This document shows positions 48,725 to 57,390 of a stretch of 64,000 nucleotides of DNA, in pieces. The stretch is from Brevibacillus aydinogluensis. GTDB taxonomy: Bacteria; Bacillota; Bacilli; Brevibacillales; Brevibacillaceae. The stretch lies in NCBI RefSeq assembly GCF_031954365.1, contig NZ_JAUSVZ010000019.1, one strand, 5' to 3'. The translations under genes were made by a program, and so were the position numbers. The notes below the pieces were generated by a model, which worked only from the letters and a program-made list of their open reading frames with translations, had not been told where the DNA came from and searched no databases. Each line of letters begins with the position of its first letter. Positions within the stretch are counted from its first letter, which is position 1.

Positions 48725-48784
48725 CGCAAAAAGGCGTAGTACCTCTTTTTGCACGAAACAATCCTGCAAAAAGCGTACTACGCC
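48725..48784 (-). terminator. Very long two-part terminator hairpin
   Basis: ggcgtagtac (48733-48742) pairs with gtactacgcc (48775-48784). Inside it tttttgca (48746-48753) pairs with tgcaaaaa (48765-48772). On the minus strand the stem is followed by tttttgcgtttt. It ends the candidate structured RNA described next. Confidence 0.85.
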
Positions 48785-49140
48785 TATGCTTCAGTCGAGA
48801 AAATTTCTTTCGCCAATTTCCGCAGTCATGCCCAACACGTCTGCAGCTTGCGACCGTTACGAGTCCGTGCCTAGCTCTCTCGTAACCACCATGTCGCCTT
48901 GTCTCTGCCAGGAAACGACAAGCACGACATCTTTTCCGCCCATGTTGTCCAATCTGCTTCCCTTCGCAGGATTGGAAGAGGCGCACCATGGGTCAAAGCC
49001 TCACACATTTCTTCAAGTTCTGCGCTCAACGCAGATCATTAACCTCATAGGGAACAGGTATTGCCAACTACCCAACGGTATGAGGTATCCCGTTTCTTCG
49101 CAATCTCCCATGCTCAACATGGTTGATTGTATACGAACCC
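48733..49140 (-). ncRNA. Candidate large structured noncoding RNA
   Basis: A roughly 400-nt protein-free interval on the minus strand packed with perfect hairpins. Stems in plus coordinates: ccatg/catgg 49108-49122; acctcata/tatgaggt 49042-49086 with inner ggta/tacc; tctgcg/cgcaga 49019-49035; tccaatc/gattgga 48948-48976; cttgtc/gacaag 48898-48922; gttacgag/ctcgtaac 48856-48886, enclosed by cgac/gtcg. It ends in an exceptional terminator. A tatacaat -10-like box lies near 49126-49135. The one open frame (99 codons) is Arg/Cys-rich without a ribosome site. No known RNA class was recognised. Confidence 0.65.
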
Positions 49141-49214
49141 CTATCCGCTCCACGGAAAAAGCCTCTAATGATTCGTATATTGGACTTTGATTTGCCCATA
49201 TTTTACCTAAGAGT

Positions 49215-49793
49215 TTATTCCTTCGTCAAGAGGGACAGAGGTACGGGCGTCCAATTGTGTTCCCACTTCATCACCATACCCTTTTCCCATACGTCCAGGG
49301 TTGCGGCAAAGTGTCCCGGCTGAACAACGGATTGTAACTCGTCCCAGTTTCCTCCAAACCATATGACCCGCTCCCGTTCGGGAGGGTGGACATCCCCATA
49401 CAGAATTCGAATGTCCACCAGGTCGTCTCCAATCCGGATCGTGCCCCCGCTTGGTTTTATCTGAATGTCAATCGGCTCCACGTAGTCCAGCCAGTGATCC
49501 AAGACACGCTCCAGGATCAGTTTTTTCACGGCCTCTTCACCGGAAATTGGTTCGATGGCGTAAACGGTCAGCTTTTGGTTGTCTTCGGCTTGGGCTTGGC
49601 CCCGCATGATGATACCAGCCGACAGAAGCTGCTTGATCGTTTCCCGCGTTGCCCTTTTGGTGGCATGAAACCAGTCGGCGGAGGTGGCCGTGATGATTCC
49701 AATGGTTTTTATCCATTCCAGAAGCGGTGAATGAACTTCAAGGGATGAGGTTTGCGTAGGTTCCCAATGGAATGTCCATGATTTCCCAAACAT
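49215..49793 (-). CDS. Hypothetical winged-helix plus nuclease-like protein
   Basis: A 192-residue protein. Residues 20-75 look like a winged helix (LEWIKTIGIITATSADWFHA then RATRETIKQLLSAGIIM). Residues 95-192 form an alpha/beta region with VRILYG/WFGGNWDELQSVVQPGHF resembling the C-terminal part of replication-relaxation-type proteins. A similar two-part plan is seen at 55319-56053. It is 6 bases downstream of the S1-domain gene. The family is not confirmed. Confidence 0.65.
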   Translation of the reverse strand: MFGKSWTFHWEPTQTSSLEVHSPLLEWIKTIGIITATSADWFHATKRATRETIKQLLSAGIIMRGQAQAEDNQKLTVYAIEPISGEEAVKKLILERVLDHWLDYVEPIDIQIKPSGGTIRIGDDLVDIRILYGDVHPPERERVIWFGGNWDELQSVVQPGHFAATLDVWEKGMVMKWEHNWTPVPLSLLTKE

Positions 49794-49799
49794 GCTATC

Positions 49800-50675
49800 T
49801 CACCCGATTACTCGGATAATTTCTCCACTCAACCGTCGCGCTTTGTTGTTGATCCGCTGCAGCTGGATGAACACCACTTGCCCCTCCCGCAGCAATCCTT
49901 TGTGCAGGCTTCGCTTCGGATGCAGGCAATATACATCCAAACCAGGCACGAGTTCGACCCAATACCCTGCATCGAATTGCCGTTTAATCACACCTTTGTA
50001 CACACCTCGTAGGTTAAACTTAGTACCGATCAACTCCCATTTGTCCTGGAGAACAGGGGCCACGATGAGCCTAATGGACGCAGCTGGCATGCTCTCGCCT
50101 TGATCTTCCCCGGCTGCCGCTTCACTCTGTGCTGCTTGCCCATCCCTAACAATCTCCTTGACTTCAACGGTGAGCGTGTGGCCTACCTGATACACGTCTC
50201 GCAAATCCTTAAACGGCAATTTCAAGTCGGAATTGGTAAACGCAAATGAGAACCCGGAGGTTTCTACGACGATTCGGTTTTGCGATACTTTTGTTACCGT
50301 TGCCGTGTATTGATCCCCTACCTTCATCCGCCGCAAGGCAATTTCCTGCATCAGTTCGATGGCACGGATACGACTGCACAGTACTTGTTCGGCGTCCTGA
50401 TCAATGTGCAGAATCATGACCGGAATGGTCTGTCCCAGGAATTCATTCATCTCGGACGATTTCTCCACGCCCGTTTCCATGCGCGGAACGATGCCTTTCA
50501 CAGTACCAGTCGGTTCTACTTCCAATACCCAGCAGCGAACGGATTCTCCGTTTAATTTGTGTGTCTCCAAGCCGACAACATTTGCCTGAATGGCCATGTT
50601 ATTTTGCTTGGCTGCGAACAGCTCCGCCCAAAAGTTCTTCTGATCCCCTTTGCGCTCCAAAATGTTTGCCAACAT
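49800..50675 (-). CDS. S1-domain (OB-fold RNA-binding-like) protein
   Basis: A protein of about 291 residues with at least one clear S1-type OB fold near residues 118-175 (MKVGDQYTATVTKVSQNRIV then VGHTLTVEVKEIV). A second probable OB fold lies at the C-terminus (RGVYKGVIKRQFDAGYWVEL then REGQVVFIQLQRI). It may bind RNA or single-stranded DNA. The start at ATG 50675 follows gaggaggaattgttc. The specific role is unknown. Confidence 0.72.
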   Translation of the reverse strand: MLANILERKGDQKNFWAELFAAKQNNMAIQANVVGLETHKLNGESVRCWVLEVEPTGTVKGIVPRMETGVEKSSEMNEFLGQTIPVMILHIDQDAEQVLCSRIRAIELMQEIALRRMKVGDQYTATVTKVSQNRIVVETSGFSFAFTNSDLKLPFKDLRDVYQVGHTLTVEVKEIVRDGQAAQSEAAAGEDQGESMPAASIRLIVAPVLQDKWELIGTKFNLRGVYKGVIKRQFDAGYWVELVPGLDVYCLHPKRSLHKGLLREGQVVFIQLQRINNKARRLSGEIIRVIG

Positions 50676-50749
50676 GAACAATTCCTCCTCTTTCACATGA
50701 ATGTGAGAAAATAAAAATAGCCCTCATCCTTATGGGAGAGTAGCTATGA

Positions 50750-50929
50750 TCATACTTTCCAATACCTTTCTTCTCGCTCGTCCAAAATAAATGCACCTGT
50801 TTTTATGTCCACTCGGAGGAATGGAACAAACGGTACCTCCTCACTGACTTTTGCCGATCGCTTCTTTCGAGTTGCTGGCTTCTGGGTTGCCACCATTTGT
50901 TGTTTATTGACAGCCGCTTGTCTTGCCAT
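50750..50929 (-). CDS. Small basic/acidic hypothetical protein
   Basis: A 59-residue protein beginning MARQAAVNKQQMVATQKPAT, continuing with a Lys/Arg stretch (RKKRSAK) and ending in an acidic/aromatic tail (ILDEREERYWKV). It has an aaggtggcg ribosome site. It lies between the coupling-ATPase gene and the S1-domain gene on the same strand. The family is not recognised. Confidence 0.6.
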   Translation of the reverse strand: MARQAAVNKQQMVATQKPATRKKRSAKVSEEVPFVPFLRVDIKTGAFILDEREERYWKV

Positions 50930-50968
50930 GTTAAATCGCCACCTTTATCAAATATCTTGAAGCCTCCG

Positions 50969-51049
50969 CTAGGAGAATGCCTCCAGAAGGGTTAAACCCG
51001 CCACTATCGTGATTCCTACCAAAATCAGGGTCCAAAATCGCCATTTCAT
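50969..51049 (-). CDS. Possible 26-residue single-span membrane peptide
   Basis: MKWRFWTLILVGITIVAGLT and six more residues: one hydrophobic span with a basic N-terminus. A gtgggggtgtcc stretch upstream could serve as ribosome site. It lies 38 bases after the coupling-ATPase gene. Very short, so the call is tentative. Confidence 0.35.
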   Translation of the reverse strand: MKWRFWTLILVGITIVAGLTLLEAFS

Positions 51050-51087
51050 CCTATGGACACCCCCACTTCATTTGAGAGGAAGCCGTA

Positions 51088-52581
51088 TTACCCCGTTTTT
51101 CGTTTGACTTTTCGTAACGTAAACCATTTTTCTTCCCCGGAAAGATTGGACTGCTCCGGAAACACAATCGTGATCTTCTTTCTCGGCTGATCCCCCTCCT
51201 CTTGTGAGACTGCTGCTAATGTCTCCTGTGATTCGCTCGGGGAATCCCTCGCGATCATCTCTTCCTTCCGTTTTCTCGTCACTTTCTCTATCCATGCGAA
51301 TGGTTTCCGATTTGATTCTTCCTCCTTTCCTTCCGGTATTCGAACCAACTGCCCCTTCACAAGTTTGGGTACCTGTAATTGCCCGTTCTTCACAAGCCTG
51401 GCGACAAAGTGATAGGCCGGCAACTCCATAAGCTGTGTCGGGGTAAACCGCGGTACTTCCTTTTCCGTCTGCGTAACTTTGTCCGCCGTGAATGCTTTCA
51501 TTCCCATATGGGTGTCGTACATTTTCGTCTGGTTGACTCGTTTTTCTGTCCCGAATAACGCGCTAAACTTCTTCGCATCCGCTTCGTGTTCGCAGGCGAA
51601 AATCAATTTGTTCCGGCAGTTGGTCATGATGGTATCCTCCAACCCGGGATATCCGTCCACCTTCAGTTGGGAAATATTCTGGATGGCGATTGTACACGCG
51701 TTTCGATATTTTCGCCCCAACGTCAAAAGCCGGCGAAAATCCGGATTGAGGTATTCCGGCAGCTCGTCGATGAAGGTGTAATGTGGGCGTCTCGTCCATT
51801 GGTTTCCCGGGCGACGAAAAACAGCGTTTTGAAACGTCATGATGGCAAACTGACCGAAAATGCTGCTGAGATTCCCCAACTCTCCCAATGCGGAGTTGAT
51901 GAGAACCACGCCTCCGTTGGCCAAATGCTCCTCAAACCGGACGCTTTCCTCTTTCTTTTTCGTTAGCAGTTTCAACACCAGCTCGTTCCCCACCAAGTCT
52001 TCCAACTGCATCCGAAGACCGGTAGAAATTTTGGTGAAGTTTTCACTGTCGAAAACCTCAACCTGAAAAAACTCCACAAGGTCATCTCGCCTGTGTTTTC
52101 GTTCATACTCCGTGATGTGTTCCTTCAGCGTTTTGAGATTCCGGAGCGCGCGGACAATATGCAGCAGATCGGCATCGTCTCCGTACAGCCGCTTCAACAG
52201 CAAAACCGCATTTCGCGCGGCCATTTCCTGCACCAATGCGAAAAAGGCTTCTTGTTTGCCAAACAGCCTTTTTAGTACCGTCCTCGTCATTTCCGCAACG
52301 ACTTGAGGTTCGCCCAGCAGCGGGTTCAGACCATCGCTCCCGTCCCACGTTGGATCGATTCGTCGTACCGGGATTCCATAGGCAAGGCACCCCTGGTAAA
52401 TATCCTCCACAAAGTCACCACTCGGCTCCAAAATCAGCATTCCGACACGGTTTCCCCGCTTATACGACTCCAAGATCTGCATGGCCATGGGAGAGAGCAA
52501 GTAACTCGTTTTCCCACTGCCCGTTGGTCCCACAACCAAGGTGTGCAAAAACGCATCCAAGCCGCCATAGGTGACGATCAT
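51088..52581 (-). CDS. TraG/VirD4-like coupling ATPase (conjugation or DNA transfer)
   Basis: A 497-residue P-loop ATPase. Walker A GPTGSGKTSYLL lies near residue 19 and the Walker B block HYTFIDELPEYL near 262. Further TraG/HerA-type features are ILEPSGDFVEDIY and AIQNISQLKVDGYPGLED. No N-terminal membrane segments precede Walker A, unlike VirD4. ATG 52581 follows gggaaaggaggg. It may pump or hand over plasmid DNA during conjugation. No VirB-type channel genes lie in the window; the Tad genes at the right end are a pilus system. Confidence 0.85.
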   Translation of the reverse strand: MIVTYGGLDAFLHTLVVGPTGSGKTSYLLSPMAMQILESYKRGNRVGMLILEPSGDFVEDIYQGCLAYGIPVRRIDPTWDGSDGLNPLLGEPQVVAEMTRTVLKRLFGKQEAFFALVQEMAARNAVLLLKRLYGDDADLLHIVRALRNLKTLKEHITEYERKHRRDDLVEFFQVEVFDSENFTKISTGLRMQLEDLVGNELVLKLLTKKKEESVRFEEHLANGGVVLINSALGELGNLSSIFGQFAIMTFQNAVFRRPGNQWTRRPHYTFIDELPEYLNPDFRRLLTLGRKYRNACTIAIQNISQLKVDGYPGLEDTIMTNCRNKLIFACEHEADAKKFSALFGTEKRVNQTKMYDTHMGMKAFTADKVTQTEKEVPRFTPTQLMELPAYHFVARLVKNGQLQVPKLVKGQLVRIPEGKEEESNRKPFAWIEKVTRKRKEEMIARDSPSESQETLAAVSQEEGDQPRKKITIVFPEQSNLSGEEKWFTLRKVKRKTG

Positions 52582-52600
52582 GTGATCCCTCCTTTCCCCA

Positions 52601-53722
52601 TCAAAATTCCACCGGATCACCGGACTGCCACTGCACATAGCGGATTACCCTGTTTCGTGCCGCTGCTCGGTAAATCTCCGCCTGTTTTTTCCTCCTTTGA
52701 GGTGACCGATCTTCCAAGGACTCATCCGGTTCGTCCAGCACATCCACATACACAGGAGGACTTCGCTCCGGCAGAACAAAGTCCGGCTGATACCCCAACC
52801 ACTCCTCTGACGGCTCAATTGGACGAAGGATGATATGCTTTCGTTCTCGCAACAGCATGAGCAACTCCCGCTCAGCGCCGCTGTGCAGCCACCAGCCTTC
52901 TTCCGTGATATGCCACCCCACAACTGGAGCAATAGAACGCGGTTCGTGGTAATTGAAGTTGACGCGGAGCGCCACCAGTTTGCCATCCACACGGTAACGG
53001 GGGATATGGCTTTCGGGAACAAGAACACGGATCAAACACGACCTCATGCCCTCAATCCCCCACCGCTCTCCTCCGATCACTTCTTCCCGCTCACGCAGCC
53101 ACCCAAGAACCACCTTCCGCCGTTTGGGGAGCCGAAACCGCTCGTTAGGGACGTACCCAAACCAATAAAAATCTTCCGTCCCTATCCAGATCCGGTGATG
53201 GGACATGCAATGCCACATGTGATACAACACGGAGGCTGGAGTCATCTTCTTGCCCCTTTCCTGCAGCTGCTCGACAGCCAGCTTGTACCAGTCGAAGATG
53301 AAAGAAGGGAACAAGCGATGTCGATGTGGTTGTTCTTCCGTTTGGCCCCCGGTTCGATTCCCCGTCTCCCGGCTTTTCTCTGTTTGTATCCCTGTTTCCG
53401 GGAACAACTTGATATGGACAACCAAGCGATCGTCAACCTTTTCGACCGGGCGCCTCTCCCCCGTATGGGACCGTTCTACCTCCCCGTAGTAAGGACAAGC
53501 AGGGGTATGTTTGTCGGAGTGTTCAGGATTGTTGACCAATGTATAGCGGCCGTAGGGCGTTTTCCGTACATGCATCTCCGCTCGTAAGGAATACGCCTGA
53601 CACGCGCATTGTATCCGCGGCTTTTGTTCATGCCATTGTTTCAATACGGTTTGATCGTAATCTGTTCCGGATCGGAACACATCTTCCGTGATCAACTGGC
53701 CGTTTACAAACAGGTGACTCAC
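52601..53722 (-). CDS. Hypothetical plasmid protein with N-terminal zinc-site-like cysteines
   Basis: A 373-residue protein. Residues 35-75 contain IQCACQAYSLR and HTPACPYYGE, a C-x-C...H...C pattern as in DUF1173-like plasmid proteins. The C-terminus (YQPDFVLPERSPPVYVDVLDE) has a PD...(D/E)-type end suggesting a restriction-like nuclease fold without a clear Lys. It overlaps parB by 4 bases and precedes the coupling ATPase gene. Involvement in conjugal DNA handling is inferred. Confidence 0.65.
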   Translation of the reverse strand: MSHLFVNGQLITEDVFRSGTDYDQTVLKQWHEQKPRIQCACQAYSLRAEMHVRKTPYGRYTLVNNPEHSDKHTPACPYYGEVERSHTGERRPVEKVDDRLVVHIKLFPETGIQTEKSRETGNRTGGQTEEQPHRHRLFPSFIFDWYKLAVEQLQERGKKMTPASVLYHMWHCMSHHRIWIGTEDFYWFGYVPNERFRLPKRRKVVLGWLREREEVIGGERWGIEGMRSCLIRVLVPESHIPRYRVDGKLVALRVNFNYHEPRSIAPVVGWHITEEGWWLHSGAERELLMLLRERKHIILRPIEPSEEWLGYQPDFVLPERSPPVYVDVLDEPDESLEDRSPQRRKKQAEIYRAAARNRVIRYVQWQSGDPVEF

Positions 53723-54801
53723 CTTCTTGACACCACCCCGTCCAGTCTTTCGGATACGCGTATCAACTTCCTTGCTACATCATGAACACGTTCCCGTACC
53801 ACGGCGTCTGTCAGGTTATCAAAAAACGGGAGCAGGTCTTGTTCCAGTCGATTTATCAACTTCTCCGCCTTGTCCAGTTTTTTGATCAACAAGCGGCGCC
53901 GCAAATTTCGGGCACTGGATGCTTCCAACGTGGGGGCGACGGCATCAATCGCGGTCTTGGGGATGTCCTTCTCCAGTTCGGTGTGCCATTCTCCGTTTTC
54001 TTCTAACAGCTCCTCCCCCTGCCCCTCATCGGAAACATCTTCTTCCCTCTTCTCCGTCCCTTCCACGACGTCTTCTTCCACGTCCAACCAATCCAATTGC
54101 TCTTCTCGTTGTTCTACCTGCTGCGACCGGCGTTCCCGGATGTATTCCAGCTCGCTGCGTATCGCCTGGATTTCTTGGGATCGTACTTCTTTGACATGGG
54201 AACGGGTAATGGCTTCATACAGATGACGCTGTTCTTTTTCTGACAAGGCAGCAAGTTCGTTCCCGGCCACCACGCCAATGACGCCACGGGAAACCAGCTC
54301 TTGCAGTTCTGGAATCAAGTCCAAGAGTCTGAGCAATCGTCTTGCTGTTCTTTCTCCCTCTCCCACTATGTTTGCTACGTCTCGGCGTGTTTTTCTATTG
54401 TGGTCATCTTGTCCACTTTTTGGCCTCCCCACCGTGATTCCCCAATAGTCGTACAAGACCTTAATCTTACGGGCTTTCCGCATCGGGTCTTTCTCATCCC
54501 CGCGACGAGCGTCATTGGCCATAACGAGTAGATACAGCAACTCCTCTTCGGTTGCCGATTCAATCACACGCACAGGTACGTTTTCCATGCCCTTCCGAGC
54601 CGCGATCTTCCATCGTTCATGGCCGGAGATAATGACGTTTTCCCCCGTTACCCATAAGGGCTCCTGAATCCCCATTTCGTCGATGCTGTTCTCAAGCAGC
54701 GCGGCCTCTATGGAACCCAACGGGGAATTGAGCATCCGATTGAGTGGATGTTCCCTTAACTCATCCACCCTCCGATACTCCACTTCTTCCCGAATGAGCA
54801 T
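53719..54801 (-). CDS. parB: ParB-family protein
   Basis: A 360-residue ParB/Spo0J-type protein. The N-terminal ParB domain shows VDELREHPLNRML and the nucleotide/nuclease motif ISGHERWKIAARKG near residue 59. A helix-turn-helix region lies near 135-200 (RRDVANIVGEGERTARRLLRLL) and a long acidic coiled region follows. No ParA gene is present. PRTRC cassettes include a ParB relative, which fits the E1-JAMM-E2 genes nearby. It could act in partition or as a cassette component. Confidence 0.88.
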   Translation of the reverse strand: MLIREEVEYRRVDELREHPLNRMLNSPLGSIEAALLENSIDEMGIQEPLWVTGENVIISGHERWKIAARKGMENVPVRVIESATEEELLYLLVMANDARRGDEKDPMRKARKIKVLYDYWGITVGRPKSGQDDHNRKTRRDVANIVGEGERTARRLLRLLDLIPELQELVSRGVIGVVAGNELAALSEKEQRHLYEAITRSHVKEVRSQEIQAIRSELEYIRERRSQQVEQREEQLDWLDVEEDVVEGTEKREEDVSDEGQGEELLEENGEWHTELEKDIPKTAIDAVAPTLEASSARNLRRRLLIKKLDKAEKLINRLEQDLLPFFDNLTDAVVRERVHDVARKLIRVSERLDGVVSRR

Positions 54802-54818
54802 GCTTCTCCCCCCTCACC

Positions 54819-55322
54819 TTATTCCCCACCTGGACGGAATGGTTCGCTTGTGATCTCGCTTGTACGATCGACCCCCAACTGGAATTCGATTAGCTCCCAA
54901 TCTTGTCCCATGGCCTTTTTTACAGAGCGGGTCAACGTCCCCATGGGCAACGTTACCCATTGGGGAAGGGCAACAGTAAAGCGGTGACACATCTTGATGC
55001 CGGCCACGGCATATAAGATGGTCGCCGCTAACGTGATCAACAACCAGTTCATTGACCCATCCCCGTTCCAATACTCCAAGGCCACCTGGTACAAGACGTA
55101 ACGTACTTCATCTCCCTTCCATCCCATAAGAATCCAATAGGCCGCGCCCATCCACCACCCGGAATAAGACTCCTGTTTTTTCCATACCCACAGAGTTATC
55201 CCCAGTATCCACAAAATCCCCAACCAAAGCAAAAGAGGAATCCAGGTCATCGAGAGGGTGTTCGCGAGAACAAAACCTGCTACGACGATGACGAGAAACG
55301 ATACTCTACCCTCACCCGTCAT
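54819..55322 (-). CDS. Four-span membrane protein
   Basis: A protein of about 167 residues with hydrophobic segments near residues 8-28, 30-48, 58-75 and 95-115 (for example SFLVIVVAGFVLANTL and WIPLLLWLGILWILGITLWV). A soluble C-terminal tail of about 50 residues includes FTVALPQWVTLPMGTLTRSV. ATG 55322 follows gcggaggggtcctt and overlaps the preceding gene by 4 bases. Possibly a conjugation accessory protein; the family is not recognised. Confidence 0.7.
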   Translation of the reverse strand: MTGEGRVSFLVIVVAGFVLANTLSMTWIPLLLWLGILWILGITLWVWKKQESYSGWWMGAAYWILMGWKGDEVRYVLYQVALEYWNGDGSMNWLLITLAATILYAVAGIKMCHRFTVALPQWVTLPMGTLTRSVKKAMGQDWELIEFQLGVDRTSEITSEPFRPGGE

Positions 55323-56053
55323 AAGGACCCCTCCGCTTTCCAGGTGTTCCCCCCTGCTGTTCTCATGGCTGCTTCCCATCCGGTGCCGAGACTCAAAATG
55401 GCCATTCCTTCATCGTAGGGAAGAACGTACTCCCAATAATCAGGAAGGCCCCACTGTTCCATGCACCACCCATTTCGACTGAGAACGATCACGCCGTCCA
55501 CTACGCCTCGCACCCGACGGGATTCTTCTTTTGCTCGATAAATTGGCAATCTCCCTCCCTGCGGTTCGATCACGAACAAGGCATACTTTTGCTCTTCCCA
55601 AATAAGGATGCCGCCAATACGAGATTGCTCTCGTTCTTGGCGGCCCCACCCGACAAATTCATATTTCGGGATCCATCCCCATCCGGCTTTTTCGCACGCT
55701 ACCGCGACGTTCATAATCCATAGGCGGTTCCATTGCGCAACTTTGCTGTCATTCCGCCATTCTTCCCATCGACGAATCTCGATCTCCAAACGTTCCAGGC
55801 TCCATCCCTCTACCTCAGCTAACACTTCTAGCCCTTTTTTCAGTAGATACCAACAGTATCCCCTCGGCCACTCCCGGTTGTAGATTGCTCGTTTGGCAAT
55901 GTATCCGCGCTCTTGTAATGTTGCGATTCGGGTATACCCGTATCTTCGACCGTCAAAAATTCGTTGCCGCAGTACATCTGATGTGCAGCCACGATACGCC
56001 CATATCATCCGAAACAGCGCAATGTCATTTGTCGTGATTTCTGGTGTTCTCAC
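55319..56053 (-). CDS. Replication-relaxation-like winged-helix protein
   Basis: A protein of about 244 residues. Residues 1-85 form a winged helix (ITTNDIALFRMIWAYRGCTS then RRYGYTRIATLQERGYIAKR). An alpha/beta C-terminal domain includes YALFVIEPQGGRLPIYRAKEE. This plan matches plasmid replication-relaxation proteins. I choose GTG 56053 behind gatgaagggggaa; an earlier Met would extend it to 56116. It is the first gene after the roughly 600-bp repeat-bearing gap, consistent with a replication function. Confidence 0.72.
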   Translation of the reverse strand: MRTPEITTNDIALFRMIWAYRGCTSDVLRQRIFDGRRYGYTRIATLQERGYIAKRAIYNREWPRGYCWYLLKKGLEVLAEVEGWSLERLEIEIRRWEEWRNDSKVAQWNRLWIMNVAVACEKAGWGWIPKYEFVGWGRQEREQSRIGGILIWEEQKYALFVIEPQGGRLPIYRAKEESRRVRGVVDGVIVLSRNGWCMEQWGLPDYWEYVLPYDEGMAILSLGTGWEAAMRTAGGNTWKAEGSL

Positions 56054-56119
56054 CAGCGTTCCCCCTTCATCGTTGATGTATGGCTCGCAACCGTCGAGTG
56101 CGGAGCACTCTCCCACTTG

Positions 56120-56660
56120 CTCGCCCGATTTCTTTTACCGATCAACTTTCAGAATAGCCAACATTCCCTCTTTCCACCTCCGTGGAATGGTAGCCTTCCC
56201 CCCGGCATTATTGAGCTCCCCTGGCTGCTGGTCACCTGGGCAGATTAGGGGCTTCAGCCTCCGGCCTTAGCCCCTAATCCCACCGGAATTGCCCTTTGAT
56301 TGCATAACCCCGACCCCCAATCTCTAAAACCCTAAGAACGACATGGGATAAGGACACTTCTTTCATATGGAATCTGTCTTTTTGCTCCTTCCCCGTAGTT
56401 AACCCCCGAAAGGCAGATATGGAACCAAAGAATCTTCACAACACCCGGCAACTGAATTTTGCTTTCCTTAAATAGCACCATTCAAACATAGGGAATCAAA
56501 TAAATCTGACGAACCCCTGTTTTCACCCTCTGTATCGTATGGATTCTAATTTGATTCCATAGGATAGCCGCTAACGTCACGTGGAAATTTGTGGAGATTT
56601 TTTTAATTCCATATGAAAGAGCGCTTTGATTCCATACGTATACAACCACTGTTTTTCGGG
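56120..56660. other. Noncoding gap with repeats, candidate origin or partition site
   Basis: A 540-bp gene-free stretch. It has a 10-bp inverted repeat gattaggggc/gcccctaatc (56243-56279). The motif tatggaat(c) or its complement recurs (56366, 56538, 56553, 56606, 56628). ctttcatatggaat (56360-56373) is the exact reverse complement of attccatatgaaag (56606-56619). Such iterated short motifs in a plasmid gap suggest protein binding sites for replication or partition. No gene was seen. Confidence 0.6.
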
Positions 56661-56661
56661 T

Positions 56662-57231
56662 TTATACCGCCAAAAAATCCATTAATTTTCGTCTGGGCAG
56701 CACGTACATTTCTGTGTGGGGGTGATTGGCATTTGGTTCATAATCAAACAAAAGAGACACCCGACATTTGTTATCGTCAGGGATGATATAGGCGTTTACC
56801 AACGCATCGATCATCCACTTGTACACATGGTTGTCCAAGTCGATGAAAAGATTGGAGGGATAATGGTTCCGAATCCAAATCGCTACGGGCTCCTGGAAGT
56901 AGTAACTTCCCACTCCATTTCGCGTGTTACAACCCTCCCAAGCCTTTCTTTGGTCAGGCTGCCAGAATGCTCGCAAGGCTTCTTCTGTACCTACCAGCCA
57001 CTCCTGCTTGATCTGCTCTCGCAACCCTGGTGTGTGATTCTTCAATCGACTGAACACAGGAGCCAATTCCGGATAGACCACCCGAAAACAATGGTCTTCT
57101 AATGGTTCCAACACCGGGGAAAAAGAGCTTGGCAGTTCCTCGGATTTCCTTTCTTTCATCCATTCCTTTAGCTGATACTGCGCTTGCAGGAGAAGTTCAT
57201 AGGTCTGTTCCACTCCTGTACGTTCCCACAT
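56662..57231 (-). CDS. RusA-like Holliday-junction resolvase fold protein
   Basis: A 189-residue protein. The C-terminal half shows LFIDLDNHVYKWMIDALVNA followed by YIIPDDNKCRVSLL, the D-x-D-N...D-A-L...DD pattern of RusA-type resolvases. The N-terminal half is helical and unrecognised. If active it would cut four-way junctions during plasmid recombination. It lies between the two repeat regions at 56.1-56.7 and 57.26-57.39 kb, both candidate control sites. Confidence 0.68.
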   Translation of the reverse strand: MWERTGVEQTYELLLQAQYQLKEWMKERKSEELPSSFSPVLEPLEDHCFRVVYPELAPVFSRLKNHTPGLREQIKQEWLVGTEEALRAFWQPDQRKAWEGCNTRNGVGSYYFQEPVAIWIRNHYPSNLFIDLDNHVYKWMIDALVNAYIIPDDNKCRVSLLFDYEPNANHPHTEMYVLPRRKLMDFLAV

Positions 57232-57260
57232 AAAACCACCTTTTCAATGGATTGGCCAGA

Positions 57261-57390
57261 GGATACCATCGCCATCTGTCGGGATACTATCGGCATACGT
57301 ACCATTTGCTCCAAAATGCTGGATTCTCGGCTCTTCTGCGTAATGGTATAGGATACCGACAGTATCCATAGGGATGCTGTTGGATGCTGT
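57261..57390. repeat. Iteron-like repeats next to tubZ
   Basis: Five GGATRCYRTY-type units start at 57261, 57282, 57351, 57372 and 57382, the last two in direct tandem (ggatgctgtt). ggatac-cga-c-agtatcc at 57351-57367 is also palindromic. They lie immediately downstream of the tubZ stop. Candidate centromere or iteron cluster bound by the TubR-like protein. Confidence 0.6.

Noticed and set aside
48690..48989. 99-codon minus-strand open frame over the structured RNA
   Set aside because: Arg/Cys/His-rich composition, no ribosome site, and it runs through the terminator hairpin; the stems explain the sequence better.
48721..49140. Group II intron or RNase P/tmRNA as identity of the structured block
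   Set aside because: No domain V-like hairpin, intron-encoded reverse transcriptase, tmRNA tag/tRNA-like end or RNase P core motif could be seen.
57261..57390. CRISPR array
   Set aside because: Units are about 10 bases with irregular spacing, no spacers of constant length and no cas genes; iterons fit better.
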